Assembly: GCA_023437285.1 (NCBI GenBank)
Contig: JAEZGP010000466.1
Location: forward strand, 1-5,908
Reading direction: 5' to 3'
DNA length: 5,908 nucleotides
Origin: Actinomycetes bacterium
GTDB lineage: Bacteria > Actinomycetota > Actinomycetes > Mycobacteriales > Micromonosporaceae
Shown here: one piece after another, positions 5,137 to 5,908 of the stretch
Numbering within the stretch: position 1 is the first letter of the stretch
Layout of the letters: each line of letters opens with the position of its first letter
Position numbers and translations under genes: made by a program
Notes under the pieces: generated by a model
Database searches by the model: none
What the model was told of the DNA's origin: nothing
Seen by the model: only the letters and a program-made list of their open reading frames with translations

Positions 5137-5645
5137 ACGCGCTGTTCGTCGCTGTCGTGCTGCTCACCTTGCTCACCCTGTTCAACCTCGTACTGGTGCT
5201 CGGCCTGGTGCGCCGCCTGCGCTCGCACGAGGAACGCCTGACCGGGCTGGCCGAACCACCGGCCGTGACGTCGGTCAAGCCCGGCCAGCAGGTGGGTGAC
5301 TTCACCGTCTCCACCGTGGACGGCGAGGTCGTCAAGCGCGGGTCCCTGCGTGGGCCCACCCTCGTCGGGTTCTTCTCGCCCAACTGCTCGGCCTGTCACG
5401 AACGGCTCGGCGACTTCGTCTCCGTCGCCGCGCGGCATCCCGGTGATGTCCTGTCCGTCGTCGTGAACGACGGCGGCGACACCGCGCCGGTCGTCGCCGC
5501 CCTGTCCGCGACGAATGTCGTGGTCGAGGATCCGGAAGGGCCGCTGGGCAGCGCGTTCGGGGTGCACGGCTATCCGGCCTTCATCATTCTCACCGGTGAC
5601 GGTGTGGTCGAATCGGTCGGCTACCAGGTGCCCGTCCCGGCGTGA
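5130..5645 (+). CDS. Membrane-anchored TlpA/MauD-like thiol-disulfide oxidoreductase
   Basis: From ATG 5130 the protein has 171 residues. Residues 4-27 (ALFVAVVLLTLLTLFNLVLV onward) form one N-terminal transmembrane helix, followed by basic RRLR and a thioredoxin-like domain that should face outward. The active-site motif is FFSPNCSACHE, giving Cys86 and Cys89 (CSAC), and the cis-proline is Pro149 in HGYPAF. The blocks VGDFTVSTVDGE and LVGFFSP are typical of the TlpA/ResA/MauD group. Such proteins make, break or shuffle disulfides in exported proteins; MauD serves cysteine-rich MauA. Lying directly downstream of two eight-cysteine peptides, it likely acts on them. The frame is open upstream to 5013, but those residues have no family similarity and the membrane helix begins at once after ATG 5130. 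Start selection is helped by overlap with the mini-ORF. The stop overlaps the next start as GTGA. Confidence 0.88.
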   Translation: MVNALFVAVVLLTLLTLFNLVLVLGLVRRLRSHEERLTGLAEPPAVTSVKPGQQVGDFTVSTVDGEVVKRGSLRGPTLVGFFSPNCSACHERLGDFVSVAARHPGDVLSVVVNDGGDTAPVVAALSATNVVVEDPEGPLGSAFGVHGYPAFIILTGDGVVESVGYQVPVPA

Positions 5646-5908
5646 CCGGCGCCCTTGCCGGCGCGGCCGCCGCGGCCGTGGCCGTGTCACTGGTCGCGGT
5701 GTCGCTCGTGCGGCGGCGCTGGACCACGGTACGCGTCCGGGGCGGCAGCATGGCCCCCACGCTGCGCGACGGCGATCTCGTCCTGGCCCGGCGTCGCGGT
5801 GCCGCGTCGCCGCGACGTCACGACATGGTGGTCCTGCGCCGGCCCGCCGGCGCTACCGTCCCGGCCGGCGCGGGGGCCGTGCCCGACGGTGCGGTGGCGG
5901 TGCCCGAC
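5642..5908 (+). CDS. S26-family (type I) signal peptidase-like protein, N-terminal part (cut by window edge)
   Basis: GTG 5642 overlaps the preceding TGA as GTGA (5642-5645), implying translational coupling with the tlpA-like gene. Eighty-nine residues are visible. Residues 3-23 (GALAGAAAAAVAVSLVAVSL) form an Ala/Val-rich membrane helix, followed by RRRW as the membrane-edge positive cluster. The serine box of type I signal peptidases appears as VRGGSMAPTLRDGDLVLARR, giving Ser36 as nucleophile. A second conserved block, HDMVVLRRP (60-68), matches the usual GDxVVxxxP. The catalytic lysine and the C-terminal GDN/SxDSR box would lie beyond the window, so an active enzyme cannot be confirmed. 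The tail (69-89) is a low-complexity Ala/Gly/Val/Pro run. Its place next to leader-bearing peptides with an A-x-A-G motif suggests it is a dedicated processing peptidase rather than the housekeeping one. Confidence 0.85.
   Translation, partial: MTGALAGAAAAAVAVSLVAVSLVRRRWTTVRVRGGSMAPTLRDGDLVLARRRGAASPRRHDMVVLRRPAGATVPAGAGAVPDGAVAVPD

Noticed and set aside
4394..5690. Long minus-strand open frames across the peptide and tlpA-like region
   Set aside because: They have low-complexity Arg/Pro/Gly-rich translations, no ribosome binding site, and lie opposite genes with clear motifs and Shine-Dalgarno sites.

Overview
The window is high-GC DNA with GTG starts, 4-base GTGA gene overlaps and strong G/C preference at third codon positions. 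This points to an actinomycete (Actinomycetota); a Micromonosporaceae-like host is a guess from overall flavour only.

Left part (1-1345, minus strand): a methionine-biosynthesis operon, metX (homoserine O-acetyltransferase) followed with a GTGA overlap by the first 41 codons of metY (O-acetylhomoserine sulfhydrylase), which runs off the left edge. The two make consecutive steps of direct sulfhydrylation: homoserine to O-acetylhomoserine to homocysteine. The metX start looks leaderless.

Middle part (1441-4167, plus strand, divergent from metX): an OsmC-family protein with one of the two usual redox cysteines, a CzcO-like FAD/NAD(P) oxidoreductase, and a DUF72 (YecE-like) protein. The oxidoreductase appears to start at a non-canonical ATC codon right after a strong Shine-Dalgarno; the first conventional start lies inside the FAD-binding fold.

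Right part (about 4170-5908, plus strand): the unusual section. After an inverted repeat and an AT-richer promoter region come two tandem paralogous genes for 65- and 66-residue peptides. Each has a nearly identical 25-residue N-terminal leader ending in an ADAG motif, and a more variable C-terminal part with eight conserved cysteines. They are followed by a 19-codon mini-ORF overlapping the start of a membrane-anchored TlpA/MauD-like thiol-disulfide oxidoreductase (CSAC site), and then, with a GTGA overlap, by a type-I signal peptidase-like gene (S26, GGSM serine box) cut by the right edge. The arrangement suggests a maturation system in which the peptides are exported or presented outside the cytoplasm, their cysteines paired by the TlpA-like protein, and the leader removed at the A-x-A site by the S26 peptidase. 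The Cys/Tyr/Trp pattern is faintly like the light chain of methylamine dehydrogenase (MauA), whose maturation needs MauD, but the peptides are half its size and have only one tryptophan. The function of the system is unknown from sequence alone.
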